From JBFGCM01 sp041581135 (GTDB lineage Bacteria; Actinomycetota; Acidimicrobiia; Spongiisociales; UBA5794): a DNA stretch of 8,609 bases. The DNA lies in NCBI GenBank assembly GCA_041581135.1, contig JBFGCM010000119.1, forward strand, positions 1 to 8,609, in the 5' to 3' direction. Numbering within the stretch: position 1 is the stretch's first letter; every line of letters begins with the position of its first letter. The position numbers were made by a program, and so were the translations under genes. The notes below the pieces were generated by a model. It made no database searches, had not been told where the DNA came from, and saw only the letters and a list, made by a program, of their open reading frames with translations. Shown in pieces: positions 1 through 5,579 of this stretch.

Positions 1-318
1 ACATCGGCACCGATCTACTTGTCGGCCCTGAACTCGTACGACCCCGATGGGATGTGTGCGTTCACTCCGACGGCCGACCACTACGACGCAGTGATGGCGG
101 CGTCGCCCGCCGATCTGGACGTGCTTGCGGGGCCCGAACTAGGGCCACTCTCGGTCGAAACCACCAAGGACGACAATTGCCACCCGAACGACTTGGGAAA
201 GGAACTGCTCGGCGGTCAGCTCGACGCGTTCTTTGCGCCCGGCGCCGGAGCCCTCCCAGAGGGCATCAGTACGGGCCCACTGGGTTCCATCGTCCAGACC
301 ATGCAGACGATGGAGTGA
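1..318 (+). CDS. SGNH/GDSL-type hydrolase, C-terminal fragment
   Basis: The reading frame is open from the first base and ends at TGA 316-318, so the gene begins upstream of the window. A TTG at 19 is only an internal codon. About 105 residues are visible. They include D-N-C-H (Asp codon 172-174, His codon 181-183) followed by PNDLG, which fits the C-terminal Asp-x-x-His block of SGNH hydrolases, where these residues complete the catalytic triad. The start of the fragment (APIYLSALNSYDP) looks like the beta-strand region that often precedes this block. The nucleophile Ser block and any signal peptide lie outside the window. The family hydrolyses esters of lipids, acyl groups or carbohydrates, and no substrate can be assigned here. 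Being next to lipid-ester genes makes a lipid ester possible. The assignment rests on one motif and local sequence feel, so it is moderate. Confidence 0.6.
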   Translation, partial: TSAPIYLSALNSYDPDGMCAFTPTADHYDAVMAASPADLDVLAGPELGPLSVETTKDDNCHPNDLGKELLGGQLDAFFAPGAGALPEGISTGPLGSIVQTMQTME

Positions 319-358
319 GAGCGTTAGAGAGCAATCGCCCCACGGCCGCCTCCACCAA

Positions 359-385
359 GGAGAGGCGCACCGGCACGCTCCTCTC
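359..385 (+). terminator. possible weak hairpin after the SGNH gene
   Basis: GAGAGG (360-365) can pair with CCTCTC (380-385), and two further C-G pairs are possible across a bulge. It lies about 40 nt after the SGNH stop codon. There is no T-rich tail, so it is only a candidate terminator or mRNA 3'-end structure. The rest of the 319-462 gap shows no gene. Confidence 0.2.
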
Positions 386-448
386 ACGGCCCCCAACCCG
401 CCGGCCATGCGCAGCAGAAGCCCGCTGGGCCTACTTCAGCCTGTGACC

Positions 449-454
449 TAGAGT
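449..454 (+). promoter_or_regulatory. -10 element of a possible leaderless promoter
   Basis: TAGAGT fits the actinobacterial -10 pattern TANNNT. Its last base is 8 nt before the ATG at 463, so transcription would begin at or next to the start codon. There is no Shine-Dalgarno-like sequence before that ATG, which agrees with a leaderless mRNA. No convincing -35 is visible. The hexamer is short and could occur by chance. Confidence 0.4.
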
Positions 455-462
455 TCTGCCGC

Positions 463-1377
463 ATGTACGAGCCTTTCGGCGGCACTTCGCGATGGGCGGA
501 CATCGATGGTCCGGTGCACTACCTCGACTTCGGTGGGTCCCCCGACACCCCTTCCATGGTGCTGGTGCACGGCTTGGGTGGCTCACACGCCAACTGGCTT
601 GCCGTCGGCGCCGACTTGGCCCGCTCCGCCCGGGTGCTGGCGGTGGATCTCGCCGGTTTCGGGCGCACCCCGCCGCTGGGGCGAGGCTCCACCGTGGCGG
701 CCAACCGCAAGCTGCTCGGCCGATTCATCGACGCCGTCGTCGGCGAACCGGCCGTGCTGGTGGGAAACTCGATGGGCGGGTCCATCAGCATCCTCCAGGC
801 GGCAGCCGAACCCGAGGCCACTTCCGGGCTCGTGCTGGTGGCCCCCGCCGTACCGCGCGCCGTGCTCGCTCCCATGGACACGACGGTGGCCAGGAACTTC
901 GCCATGCACGCCATCCCCGGCGTCGGGTCGGCGTGGCTGCGCCGCCGCTTCATGAGGCTCGGAGTCGAGGGAATGGCCCGAGACACCCTCGAGCTGTGCT
1001 GTGTCGACGCCGACCGGGTACGCACCGAGGTGTTCGATGCCGGGGTCGCCCTGCGCCGGGAGCAGATCGCCATGCCGTGGCTACGCCAGTCGTTCCTCGA
1101 CGCCAGCCGATCTCTGATGGCGACGCTGCTCCGTAGCTGGGCATTCGATGCGCAGGTGGAGTCGATCACCGCACCCACGCTCGTCATCTACGGCGCTGAG
1201 GATCGGTTGGTGCCCGAGGCCAACATCGAGCGGCTGCGCGGGGTTCGCCCCGACTGGGATTACGAGCTGCTCCGCGATGTCGGCCACGTCCCACAGCTCG
1301 AGGTGCCGGAGCTGTTCCTCGATCTCGTCGGCGCTTGGCTGGCCCGGTTGCCGGCCGCAACCGGCTCTGCCGGCTGA
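463..1377 (+). CDS. alpha/beta-fold hydrolase (esterase/lipase-like)
   Basis: A 304-aa protein with the full alpha/beta-hydrolase layout. The oxyanion-loop motif HGLGG is at residues 36-40 and the nucleophile elbow GNSMGG has Ser103. The acid residue is in GAEDRLVP (Asp247) and the catalytic His in DVGHVPQLE (His275). Length and motif order are normal for a single-domain cytoplasmic hydrolase with a helical cap between about residues 130 and 220. No signal peptide is evident. The family covers esterases, lipases, C-C bond hydrolases and epoxide hydrolases, so the exact reaction is not readable. It is followed after 8 nt by the WS/DGAT gene, probably in one operon, which suggests action on acylglycerols, wax esters or a related acyl compound. 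ATG 463 is chosen because it sits 8 nt after a TANNNT -10 element and gives a typical N-terminus. Confidence 0.85.
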   Translation: MYEPFGGTSRWADIDGPVHYLDFGGSPDTPSMVLVHGLGGSHANWLAVGADLARSARVLAVDLAGFGRTPPLGRGSTVAANRKLLGRFIDAVVGEPAVLVGNSMGGSISILQAAAEPEATSGLVLVAPAVPRAVLAPMDTTVARNFAMHAIPGVGSAWLRRRFMRLGVEGMARDTLELCCVDADRVRTEVFDAGVALRREQIAMPWLRQSFLDASRSLMATLLRSWAFDAQVESITAPTLVIYGAEDRLVPEANIERLRGVRPDWDYELLRDVGHVPQLEVPELFLDLVGAWLARLPAATGSAG

Positions 1378-1385
1378 CGGCTGGC

Positions 1386-2789
1386 ATGCGGCAACTCACC
1401 GGCCTCGATGCATCGTTCCTCAACTTCGAGACACCGTCTACGCCGCTGCACGTGGCGTCTGTAGCGATCCTGGATGGCGCCGCCGCCGACTACGAGTCCC
1501 TGCGAGCCCATCTGGAGGACAGGCTCCACCTGTTGCCACCGTTCCGCTGGCGGCTCGTGGATGTGCCCTTCGGTCTGGACCATCCCTATTGGCTCGACGA
1601 TCCGCACTTCGACCTCGAGTTCCACCTGCGACGCATCGCACTGCCGAACCCTGGGGACAGCCGGCAACTCGCAGAGCAGGTCGCCCGGATCCATGCGAGG
1701 CCACTCGACCGCAGCCGGCCACTGTGGGAGCTGTACTACATCGAGAACGTCGAAGGCGGGGACGTGGCGGTGCTCACCAAGATGCACCACGCGTCTATCG
1801 ACGGAGTCTCCGGCGCCGAGATCCTCACCACGTTGTTGGACACGGTGCCGGACCCGGATTCACCGCCGCCGCCAACCGACGAGCCCCGAGCGGCGCGGAC
1901 TCCCACTCAATACGAGATGCTCCTCCGGGGTGGCTTCGGACTGCTCACCCGCCCGGCCCATGCCTGGCGCACCGTGCGTCACACCGTGCAGGCGTTGCCG
2001 GCCATCGGCCGCCAGGTGAGCGCCGCCATGGCTCTGCTCGAGCCGGGCGAGCGGGCGTTGGCCCGCCCCAAGGTCCAGGCACCGCCGACGCCGTTCAACG
2101 CCACGATCACACCACACCGCCGGTTCGCCTATGGGTCGGTGTCGCTCGACACCGTCAAGGCCATCAAGAACGCACGGGGCACCACCGTCAACGACGTGAT
2201 AATGGCCGCCTGCGCCGGGGCGCTCCGGCGCTACCTCCTCGACCGGGACGCCCTGCCTGACCGCCAGCTCCAGGCGATGGTGCCGGTCTCGGTGCGAACC
2301 GCAGACGATGAGGGTGCCATGGGCAACCGTGTCACCTCGCTGGTGGCGCTCCTCCCCACCGACGTCGAGGATCCACTGGAACGGCTTGATCGGATGCACA
2401 CTGCCATGCAGGTGGCCAAGGAGCGCGACGCGGTCCCGGCGGGACTGCTGGCCGACTACACCGAGTTCGCCACGCCTGCCGTGGCGGCTCGGGCTGCGCG
2501 GGCAGTCGCCAGGCTGCGGCTGGCCAACCGATTCCGGACTCCGGTGAACCTCGTCATATCCAACATCCCGGGTCCGCCGGTCCCGCTGTACTACGCCGGA
2601 GCCCGGCTGAAGAGCCTCTATCCGGTCTCGGCGATCGTGGACGGCATCGGCCTCAACATCACCGTCCAGAGCTATATGGGCTCGCTCGATTTCGGTCTTG
2701 TCTCGTGCCGCCAGTTGGTGCCAGATCTCTGGGAGCTGCTCGAGCTGGTGCAGGACGAGTTCTCGGTTCTGGAGAAGGCAGCGCTCTGA
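1386..2789 (+). CDS. wax ester synthase / diacylglycerol O-acyltransferase (WS/DGAT)
   Basis: A 467-aa protein, close to the usual length of bacterial WS/DGAT enzymes. These transfer fatty acyl groups from acyl-CoA to diacylglycerol or a fatty alcohol, giving triacylglycerol or wax ester at the membrane/lipid-droplet surface. The N-terminus MRQLTGLDASFLNFET is typical of the family. The catalytic HHxxxDG motif is intact (His134, His135, Asp139). PLW is at 112-114, an Asn-Asp pair (269-270) sits in TVNDVIMAA, and the C-terminal SNIPGP is at 392-397. ATG 1386 is preferred over the upstream in-frame start at 1335, which lies inside the preceding gene and adds 17 residues unlike the family. There is no clear Shine-Dalgarno site. 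The start is 8 nt after the previous stop, so translational coupling is likely. Preference for diacylglycerol or alcohol cannot be read from sequence. Confidence 0.93.
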   Translation: MRQLTGLDASFLNFETPSTPLHVASVAILDGAAADYESLRAHLEDRLHLLPPFRWRLVDVPFGLDHPYWLDDPHFDLEFHLRRIALPNPGDSRQLAEQVARIHARPLDRSRPLWELYYIENVEGGDVAVLTKMHHASIDGVSGAEILTTLLDTVPDPDSPPPPTDEPRAARTPTQYEMLLRGGFGLLTRPAHAWRTVRHTVQALPAIGRQVSAAMALLEPGERALARPKVQAPPTPFNATITPHRRFAYGSVSLDTVKAIKNARGTTVNDVIMAACAGALRRYLLDRDALPDRQLQAMVPVSVRTADDEGAMGNRVTSLVALLPTDVEDPLERLDRMHTAMQVAKERDAVPAGLLADYTEFATPAVAARAARAVARLRLANRFRTPVNLVISNIPGPPVPLYYAGARLKSLYPVSAIVDGIGLNITVQSYMGSLDFGLVSCRQLVPDLWELLELVQDEFSVLEKAAL

Positions 2790-2844
2790 CACGGCTCGGA
2801 GTGGAACCCTCGCGCCGAGATCGGGGTGCGTGACCGGGCCGGAT

Positions 2845-2850
2845 TAGCCT
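2845..2850 (+). promoter_or_regulatory. possible -10 element before the second alpha/beta hydrolase
   Basis: TAGCCT fits TANNNT and lies 38 nt before GTG 2889. If real, it gives the downstream gene its own start with a leader of about 30 nt and argues against the longer GTG 2826 start. No -35 is visible. Confidence 0.22.
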
Positions 2851-2888
2851 GGGGCTGCAGTGTTCGGTTTCGCGACGAGATCCATCGA

Positions 2889-3641
2889 GTGACAGCCCTG
2901 AAGCGACCCTCGGTGGTACGCGCTCTGGCCGAACCCATCCGGGCTACGGGGGAGTACGTCACCTACATGGGGCTGCTTCCGTTCCGGCGTTTCCTGCCTC
3001 CTGGTGACGGCCATCCCGTGCTCGTGTTGCCCGGATTCATGGCGTCCGACGCATCTACGGTTCCGTTGAGGCGGCTGCTGGCTTCGCTCGGCTACGAGGT
3101 GCACGGCTGGGGTTTCGGCATCAACGTCGGACCGACCGAGAAGGTGGTCGATGAGATGCCCCGGTTGTTGCGGCGTATCTCTGAGGAGGCTGCGGCGAAG
3201 GTCTCGCTCGTGGGGTGGAGCCTGGGTGGTGTCTACGCCAGGCATCTGGCGAGGACGACGACGGACGTAGTGCGTGTCGTCGTGACGCTGGGGACGCCCA
3301 CCAAGCCCGAGGTGCACAGCAGTAGCAACGCCGCTCCGATGTACCGGGCGCTCTCGGTGGTCCATGTGGATGGCGTGCCGAGGTTGAACGACGCTCCGCT
3401 GCCGGTTCCGGTGACCGCTCTCCACTCCCGATCGGACGGCATAGTGGATTGGCGGGCGTGCTTGATCCAGGAGTCACCCACGACGGAGAACCTGCGGGTC
3501 CGAGGGAGCCACATGGGGATGGGCCACAACCCGGCCGCCGCGTATGTTGTCGCCGACCGCCTCGCCCAGCCCGAGGGCGCCTGGAAACCGTTCACCGCGC
3601 CGGCTCCGTACCGTCGCATTGTCACCCGGGTATCTGCGTGA
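2889..3641 (+). CDS. alpha/beta hydrolase, lipase/esterase-like
   Basis: A 250-aa protein from GTG 2889. Visible motifs are VLVLPGFMASD (oxyanion region), the nucleophile elbow GWSLGG with Ser111, TLGTP after the following strand, Asp183 in SRSDGIVDW, and His208 in GSHMGMGHNP (His213 is a less likely alternative). This pattern (PGF near the N-terminus, GWSLGG, SHxGxxxNP) resembles triacylglycerol-lipase-like alpha/beta hydrolases of actinobacteria and proteobacteria. No signal peptide is apparent, so it is probably intracellular. It lies 99 nt after the WS/DGAT gene on the same strand, which suggests a role in storage lipid or acyl-ester turnover. The start is uncertain: GTG 2826 is in frame and would add 21 residues that look unlike a conserved N-terminus. 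Neither start has a strong Shine-Dalgarno sequence. Confidence 0.82.
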   Translation: MTALKRPSVVRALAEPIRATGEYVTYMGLLPFRRFLPPGDGHPVLVLPGFMASDASTVPLRRLLASLGYEVHGWGFGINVGPTEKVVDEMPRLLRRISEEAAAKVSLVGWSLGGVYARHLARTTTDVVRVVVTLGTPTKPEVHSSSNAAPMYRALSVVHVDGVPRLNDAPLPVPVTALHSRSDGIVDWRACLIQESPTTENLRVRGSHMGMGHNPAAAYVVADRLAQPEGAWKPFTAPAPYRRIVTRVSA

Positions 3642-3697
3642 CGGTGGGCCGATTCGCTCCCCTGGTCGGGGAACCGCGTACGCCGGCCACACATGAA

Positions 3698-3730
3698 CGA
3701 AGCCTTCCTGGCTGACACAGGAAGGCTTCG
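3698..3730. terminator. probable bidirectional terminator hairpin
   Basis: A perfect 13-bp stem pairs 3698-3710 with 3718-3730 around a 7-nt loop (GCTGACA). It sits in the 99-nt gap between two convergent genes that stop at 3641 (+) and 3741 (-), so it can serve both. On the + strand the stem is followed by GTGTCTCGTTCT, only moderately T-rich. The minus-strand tail TTCATGTG is weaker. Weak U tails are common for terminators in high-GC actinobacteria. Confidence 0.78.
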
Positions 3731-3740
3731 GTGTCTCGTT

Positions 3741-4094
3741 CTAGAAGTACCCCATCTCGGTGCCGACGGTCGTCCAGTTCGTCATGTTCTCCATCAGCCT
3801 CTCGCCGGTGAACATGAAGTCGTAGCGGAACTCCGTCGACGTGAAGCTGGCGGTGGCGAGGAGCTTCTTGCTCTCGTCGGTCTCGAGGATCCACTGAAGA
3901 TCGTCGACCGACGCCGCTCGCAGAATCATCATCCCGCCACCGAAGCCATAGTGGAAGATCTCAGCCTCGGCGCACTTCCCGTCGGCTGCCAGCTTTCCGA
4001 AGAATGTGGTGGCGTCGGTGAAGTTCTCGAGCGCCTTCGCTTCCCGACCAGGGACGGGCACTCCGTAGAAGAAAACGAGAGCCGCGTTCCACAT
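3741..4094 (-). CDS. conserved-looking small protein of unknown function (117 aa)
   Basis: I do not recognise this gene with certainty. The start at 4094 (MWNAALVFFYGVPVPGREAK) is fixed by an AGGAGG site 10 nt upstream. A longer frame from 4121 would run over that site. The stop is TAG at 3743-3741. The protein has no signal peptide or membrane segment. It has a beta-strand-like N-terminus, a GRE motif near residue 17, a helix, a Gly-rich GFGGGMMIL strand near the middle, a helix with DESKKLL, and a C-terminal aromatic stretch. This strand-helix-strand pattern is reminiscent of small dimeric alpha/beta-barrel (ferredoxin-like) proteins, but that is an impression, not a match. It is transcribed alone, away from the lacI-type gene, and ends at the shared hairpin. 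No pathway link to the neighbours is shown. Confidence 0.75.
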   Translation of the reverse strand: MWNAALVFFYGVPVPGREAKALENFTDATTFFGKLAADGKCAEAEIFHYGFGGGMMILRAASVDDLQWILETDESKKLLATASFTSTEFRYDFMFTGERLMENMTNWTTVGTEMGYF

Positions 4095-4104
4095 TGTTCG
4101 CGTA

Positions 4105-4110
4105 CCTCCT
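4105..4110 (-). promoter_or_regulatory. ribosome binding site deciding the start of the 117-aa gene
   Basis: The minus strand reads AGGAGG here, followed by T and then ACGCGAACA before ATG. The 10-nt spacing supports 4094 as the start rather than the longer frame from 4121. Confidence 0.85.
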
Positions 4111-4113
4111 TCT

Positions 4114-4129
4114 GCGCGCACGCGCGCGC
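4114..4129 (-). repeat. GC inverted repeat just upstream of the Shine-Dalgarno site
   Basis: GCGCGC (4114-4119) and GCGCGC (4124-4129) flank a 4-nt spacer, inside an alternating purine-pyrimidine tract. In the minus-strand mRNA this forms a 6-bp all-GC hairpin with loop GCGU, ending 3 nt before AGGAGG. It could affect translation or mRNA stability, or the DNA could adopt an unusual conformation. Confidence 0.45.
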
Positions 4130-4255
4130 TACCCCTCCACTTTTATGCCCGAGGCTTGCGCGGGGGAAGAGGGACTTGGTCACGACGAAGGGGACCCCGG
4201 GTTCCGGTCGGGCCCGCCGCACGCGGGCGGCCGCACCGACAGTACCGGCAACGAG

Positions 4256-4284
4256 TTGACACGCCGCGGGCCCGCTAGTACGTT
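4256..4284 (+). promoter_or_regulatory. promoter of the lacI-type transcript
   Basis: A perfect -35 TTGACA (4256-4261), a 17-nt spacer and a -10 TACGTT (4279-4284, TANNNT type) make a near-ideal housekeeping-sigma promoter. The predicted start point is about 4290-4292, inside the first operator. Repressor bound there would block RNA polymerase, so the lacI-type gene is probably autoregulated. Confidence 0.75.
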
Positions 4285-4286
4285 CC

Positions 4287-4300
4287 TGGGAGCGCTCCCG
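4287..4300 (+). promoter_or_regulatory. LacI-family operator 1 (CebR/CelR-type box)
   Basis: TGGGAGCGCTCCCG matches the published Streptomyces CebR / Thermobifida CelR box TGGGAGCGCTCCCA at 13 of 14 bases. It contains a perfect 12-bp palindrome. It starts 2 nt after the -10 element, covering the predicted transcription start. Confidence 0.85.
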
Positions 4301-4312
4301 AGAGCGCTCCCA
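4299..4312 (+). promoter_or_regulatory. LacI-family operator 2, overlapping operator 1
   Basis: CGAGAGCGCTCCCA matches the same box at 12 of 14 bases. It shares two bases with operator 1, with centres 12 bp apart. It lies just downstream of the predicted transcription start and 6 nt before the Shine-Dalgarno sequence GAGGAGG. Confidence 0.75.
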
Positions 4313-4318
4313 CACACC

Positions 4319-4325
4319 GAGGAGG
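4319..4325 (+). promoter_or_regulatory. strong ribosome binding site of the leader ORF
   Basis: GAGGAGG lies 6 nt before GTG 4332, ideal spacing. It is over 100 nt from the lacI-type ATG, so it serves the short leader ORF and not the regulator directly. Confidence 0.7.
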
Positions 4326-4331
4326 CTTGCG

Positions 4332-4424
4332 GTGAAGGGACACGAAGGCATTCTGATGACCTCGAACGTTCGACCGTGCCGCGTCGACGGGTCGCCGTGC
4401 GCCACTCACAGGCCCGCCGGGTGA
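4332..4424 (+). CDS. 30-codon leader ORF before the lacI-type gene
   Basis: A GTG start 6 nt after GAGGAGG opens a 30-codon frame ending in TGA 4422-4424, which is 4 nt before the ATG of the regulator. It is in a different frame, so it is not an N-terminal extension. The peptide (MKGHEGILMTSNVRPCRVDG, then ten more residues) has two Cys and no hydrophobic segment or recognised domain. The regulator's own ATG has no strong Shine-Dalgarno site (only GGGTGA overlapping the leader stop), so ribosomes finishing the leader could re-initiate on it. It might be a regulatory leader, a small protein, or an incidental frame. No homology is known to me, and its expression is inferred only from the start signals. 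Confidence 0.45.
   Translation: MKGHEGILMTSNVRPCRVDGSPCATHRPAG
4362..4373. repeat. 12-bp perfect palindrome within the leader ORF
   Basis: TCGAACGTTCGA reads the same on both strands. Nearby, CGACC (4371-4375) can pair with GGTCG (4390-4394), and this pairing would compete with folding of the palindrome. The palindrome could be a second regulator's site or an RNA/DNA structure. It lacks the four-base spacer of the actinobacterial LexA box, so it is not assigned to LexA. Confidence 0.4.
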
Positions 4425-4428
4425 CGGC

Positions 4429-5475
4429 ATGAAGTTGACCCTGGAGGACATCGGTCGGATGGCGGGCGTTTCGCGCTCCACCGTGTCCCGGGTCATCAAC
4501 GACCAGCACAGCGTCAGCCCCGACGTGCGCCGCCGGGTGCAGGAGATCATCGATCGGACCGGCTTCATCCCCAATATTGCCGCCCGGTCGCTCGCCTCCA
4601 ACCGCACCGGAGTCCTCGGGCTCGTCATTCCGAGCCGAGTCCACAGCCTCTTCCAGGACCCCTACTTCGGCATGCTCATCCAGGGCATCAGCCGCGCCAG
4701 CAACGAGGCCGGCACCACCCTGAGCCTGTTTCTCTTCGAGACCGAGGAAGAAGAGCTGCGGCTCTACCCCCGGATCGTGGCATCCGGGCTGGTGGACGGC
4801 GTGATCCTCACCGCCTCCCGAATGGGGGATCCGCTGCAGACCCGGTTGATCGACGGCAGCATCCCGTTCGTGATGGTCGGCCGTCCGGACAACCAGGACA
4901 AGGTCAGCTACGTCGATCCGGACAACGTCGGCGGGGCCAGGCAAGCCGCCGTCCACCTCTGCAACCTCGGCTACCGCCGAGTCGGCTACGTGGGGGCCCC
5001 CATGTCGACGACGGCCGGCATCACCCGTCTCGAAGGCTTCCGCGAGGGGCTGGCCGATTGCGGCAACGCGCTCGATCCCGAGCTGCGGGCCGACGGTGAC
5101 TTCACCGAGGCGAGTGGCTACGCCGCCATGCAGCAGCTGATCCGCCGTGGGCCCGAGGCCGTCTTCGTGGCGTCTGACACGATGGCGGTGGGCGCGCTCC
5201 GGGCTCTGAAAGAAGCCGGCCTGAGGGTGCCCGACGATGTCGGCGTGGTCAGCTTCGACGGCCTCCCCGCCTCGGAAAACGCCGTGCCCCCGCTGACCAC
5301 GGTTCGGCAACCGATTGCCGAGACCGGTGCGGCGGCCGTGGAGATGCTGCTGGATCTTCTGTCGGGGAAGCTCACCAGCCCGGTCTCCCGCATCTTGCCG
5401 ACAGAGCTCGTCGTGAGAGAGTCCTGCGGCGCAACCCGGCAGCTCGAGATAGGGGGTATGCCGGCGAACCCGTGA
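4429..5475 (+). CDS. LacI-family transcriptional repressor, CebR/CelR-like by operator type
   Basis: A 348-aa protein of normal LacI-family length. The N-terminal helix-turn-helix (TLEDIGRMAGVSRSTVSRVIN, residues 4-24) is followed by the hinge helix AARSLASNRTG (51-61), with Leu55 in the position that intercalates in the operator centre. From about residue 62 a periplasmic-binding-protein-like sensor domain begins (VLGLVIP), with RVGYVGAP, VFVASDTMAVGALRAL and VVSFDGLPAS as typical core strands. It should bind DNA as a dimer and release on binding a sugar. Three copies of the same operator, two on its own promoter and one before the binding-protein gene, point to self-control and control of the transporter. 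Cello-oligosaccharide sensing is suggested only by the operator sequence, which is shared by other LacI-family proteins. ATG 4429 gives the canonical N-terminus. Confidence 0.93.
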   Translation: MKLTLEDIGRMAGVSRSTVSRVINDQHSVSPDVRRRVQEIIDRTGFIPNIAARSLASNRTGVLGLVIPSRVHSLFQDPYFGMLIQGISRASNEAGTTLSLFLFETEEEELRLYPRIVASGLVDGVILTASRMGDPLQTRLIDGSIPFVMVGRPDNQDKVSYVDPDNVGGARQAAVHLCNLGYRRVGYVGAPMSTTAGITRLEGFREGLADCGNALDPELRADGDFTEASGYAAMQQLIRRGPEAVFVASDTMAVGALRALKEAGLRVPDDVGVVSFDGLPASENAVPPLTTVRQPIAETGAAAVEMLLDLLSGKLTSPVSRILPTELVVRESCGATRQLEIGGMPANP

Positions 5476-5481
5476 GATCAC

Positions 5482-5509
5482 TTGCGAATCCACCACGAGC
5501 GCCTCGTCT
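5482..5509 (+). promoter_or_regulatory. possible promoter of the transporter operon
   Basis: TTGCGA (5482-5487) and TCGTCT (5504-5509), 16 nt apart, weakly resemble -35 and -10 elements. They end at the first base of operator 3, the same promoter/operator geometry as before the lacI-type gene. The match is poor, especially at the -10, so the position is only a suggestion. Confidence 0.3.
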
Positions 5510-5522
5510 GGGAGCGCTCCCG
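5509..5522 (+). promoter_or_regulatory. LacI-family operator 3, before the solute-binding protein gene
   Basis: TGGGAGCGCTCCCG is identical to operator 1 over all 14 bases and matches the CebR/CelR box at 13 of 14. It lies in the 104-nt gap between the lacI-type stop and the binding-protein ATG, 57 nt before the start codon. It ties the transporter genes to the adjacent regulator. Confidence 0.85.
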
Positions 5523-5564
5523 ACATCAGAAACACGCAATCAACCCAACGCAGACAAGACACAT

Positions 5565-5570
5565 AGGAGG
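5565..5570 (+). promoter_or_regulatory. ribosome binding site deciding the binding-protein start
   Basis: AGGAGG lies 9 nt before ATG 5580. This start, not the longer frame from 5472, gives a lipoprotein signal peptide at the N-terminus. Confidence 0.88.
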
Positions 5571-5579
5571 AACGAAACG

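Noticed and set aside
1148..2260. 370-codon + strand frame across the hydrolase/WS-DGAT junction
   Set aside because: It overlaps two genes with intact catalytic motifs and is Arg/Pro/Ala-rich without domain signs.
2793..2815. Terminator after the WS/DGAT gene
   Set aside because: CTCGG and CCGAG can form only about a 5-bp stem with a long loop and no T tract, too weak to support.
4362..4373. LexA (SOS) box
   Set aside because: The half sites TCGAAC and GTTCGA are directly joined, while the actinobacterial LexA box has four bases between the CGAAC and GTTCG halves.
5494..5507. A fourth LacI-type operator next to operator 3
   Set aside because: GAGCGC matches one half, but only 7 of 14 positions agree with the box and the right half is absent. 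It is at most a degenerate half site, or the short ACGAG/CTCGT inverted repeat.
4180..5562. 460-codon minus-strand frame opposite the lacI-type gene
   Set aside because: It covers the promoter, operators and the whole regulator. The composition is that of a shadow frame, with no start signal or motif.
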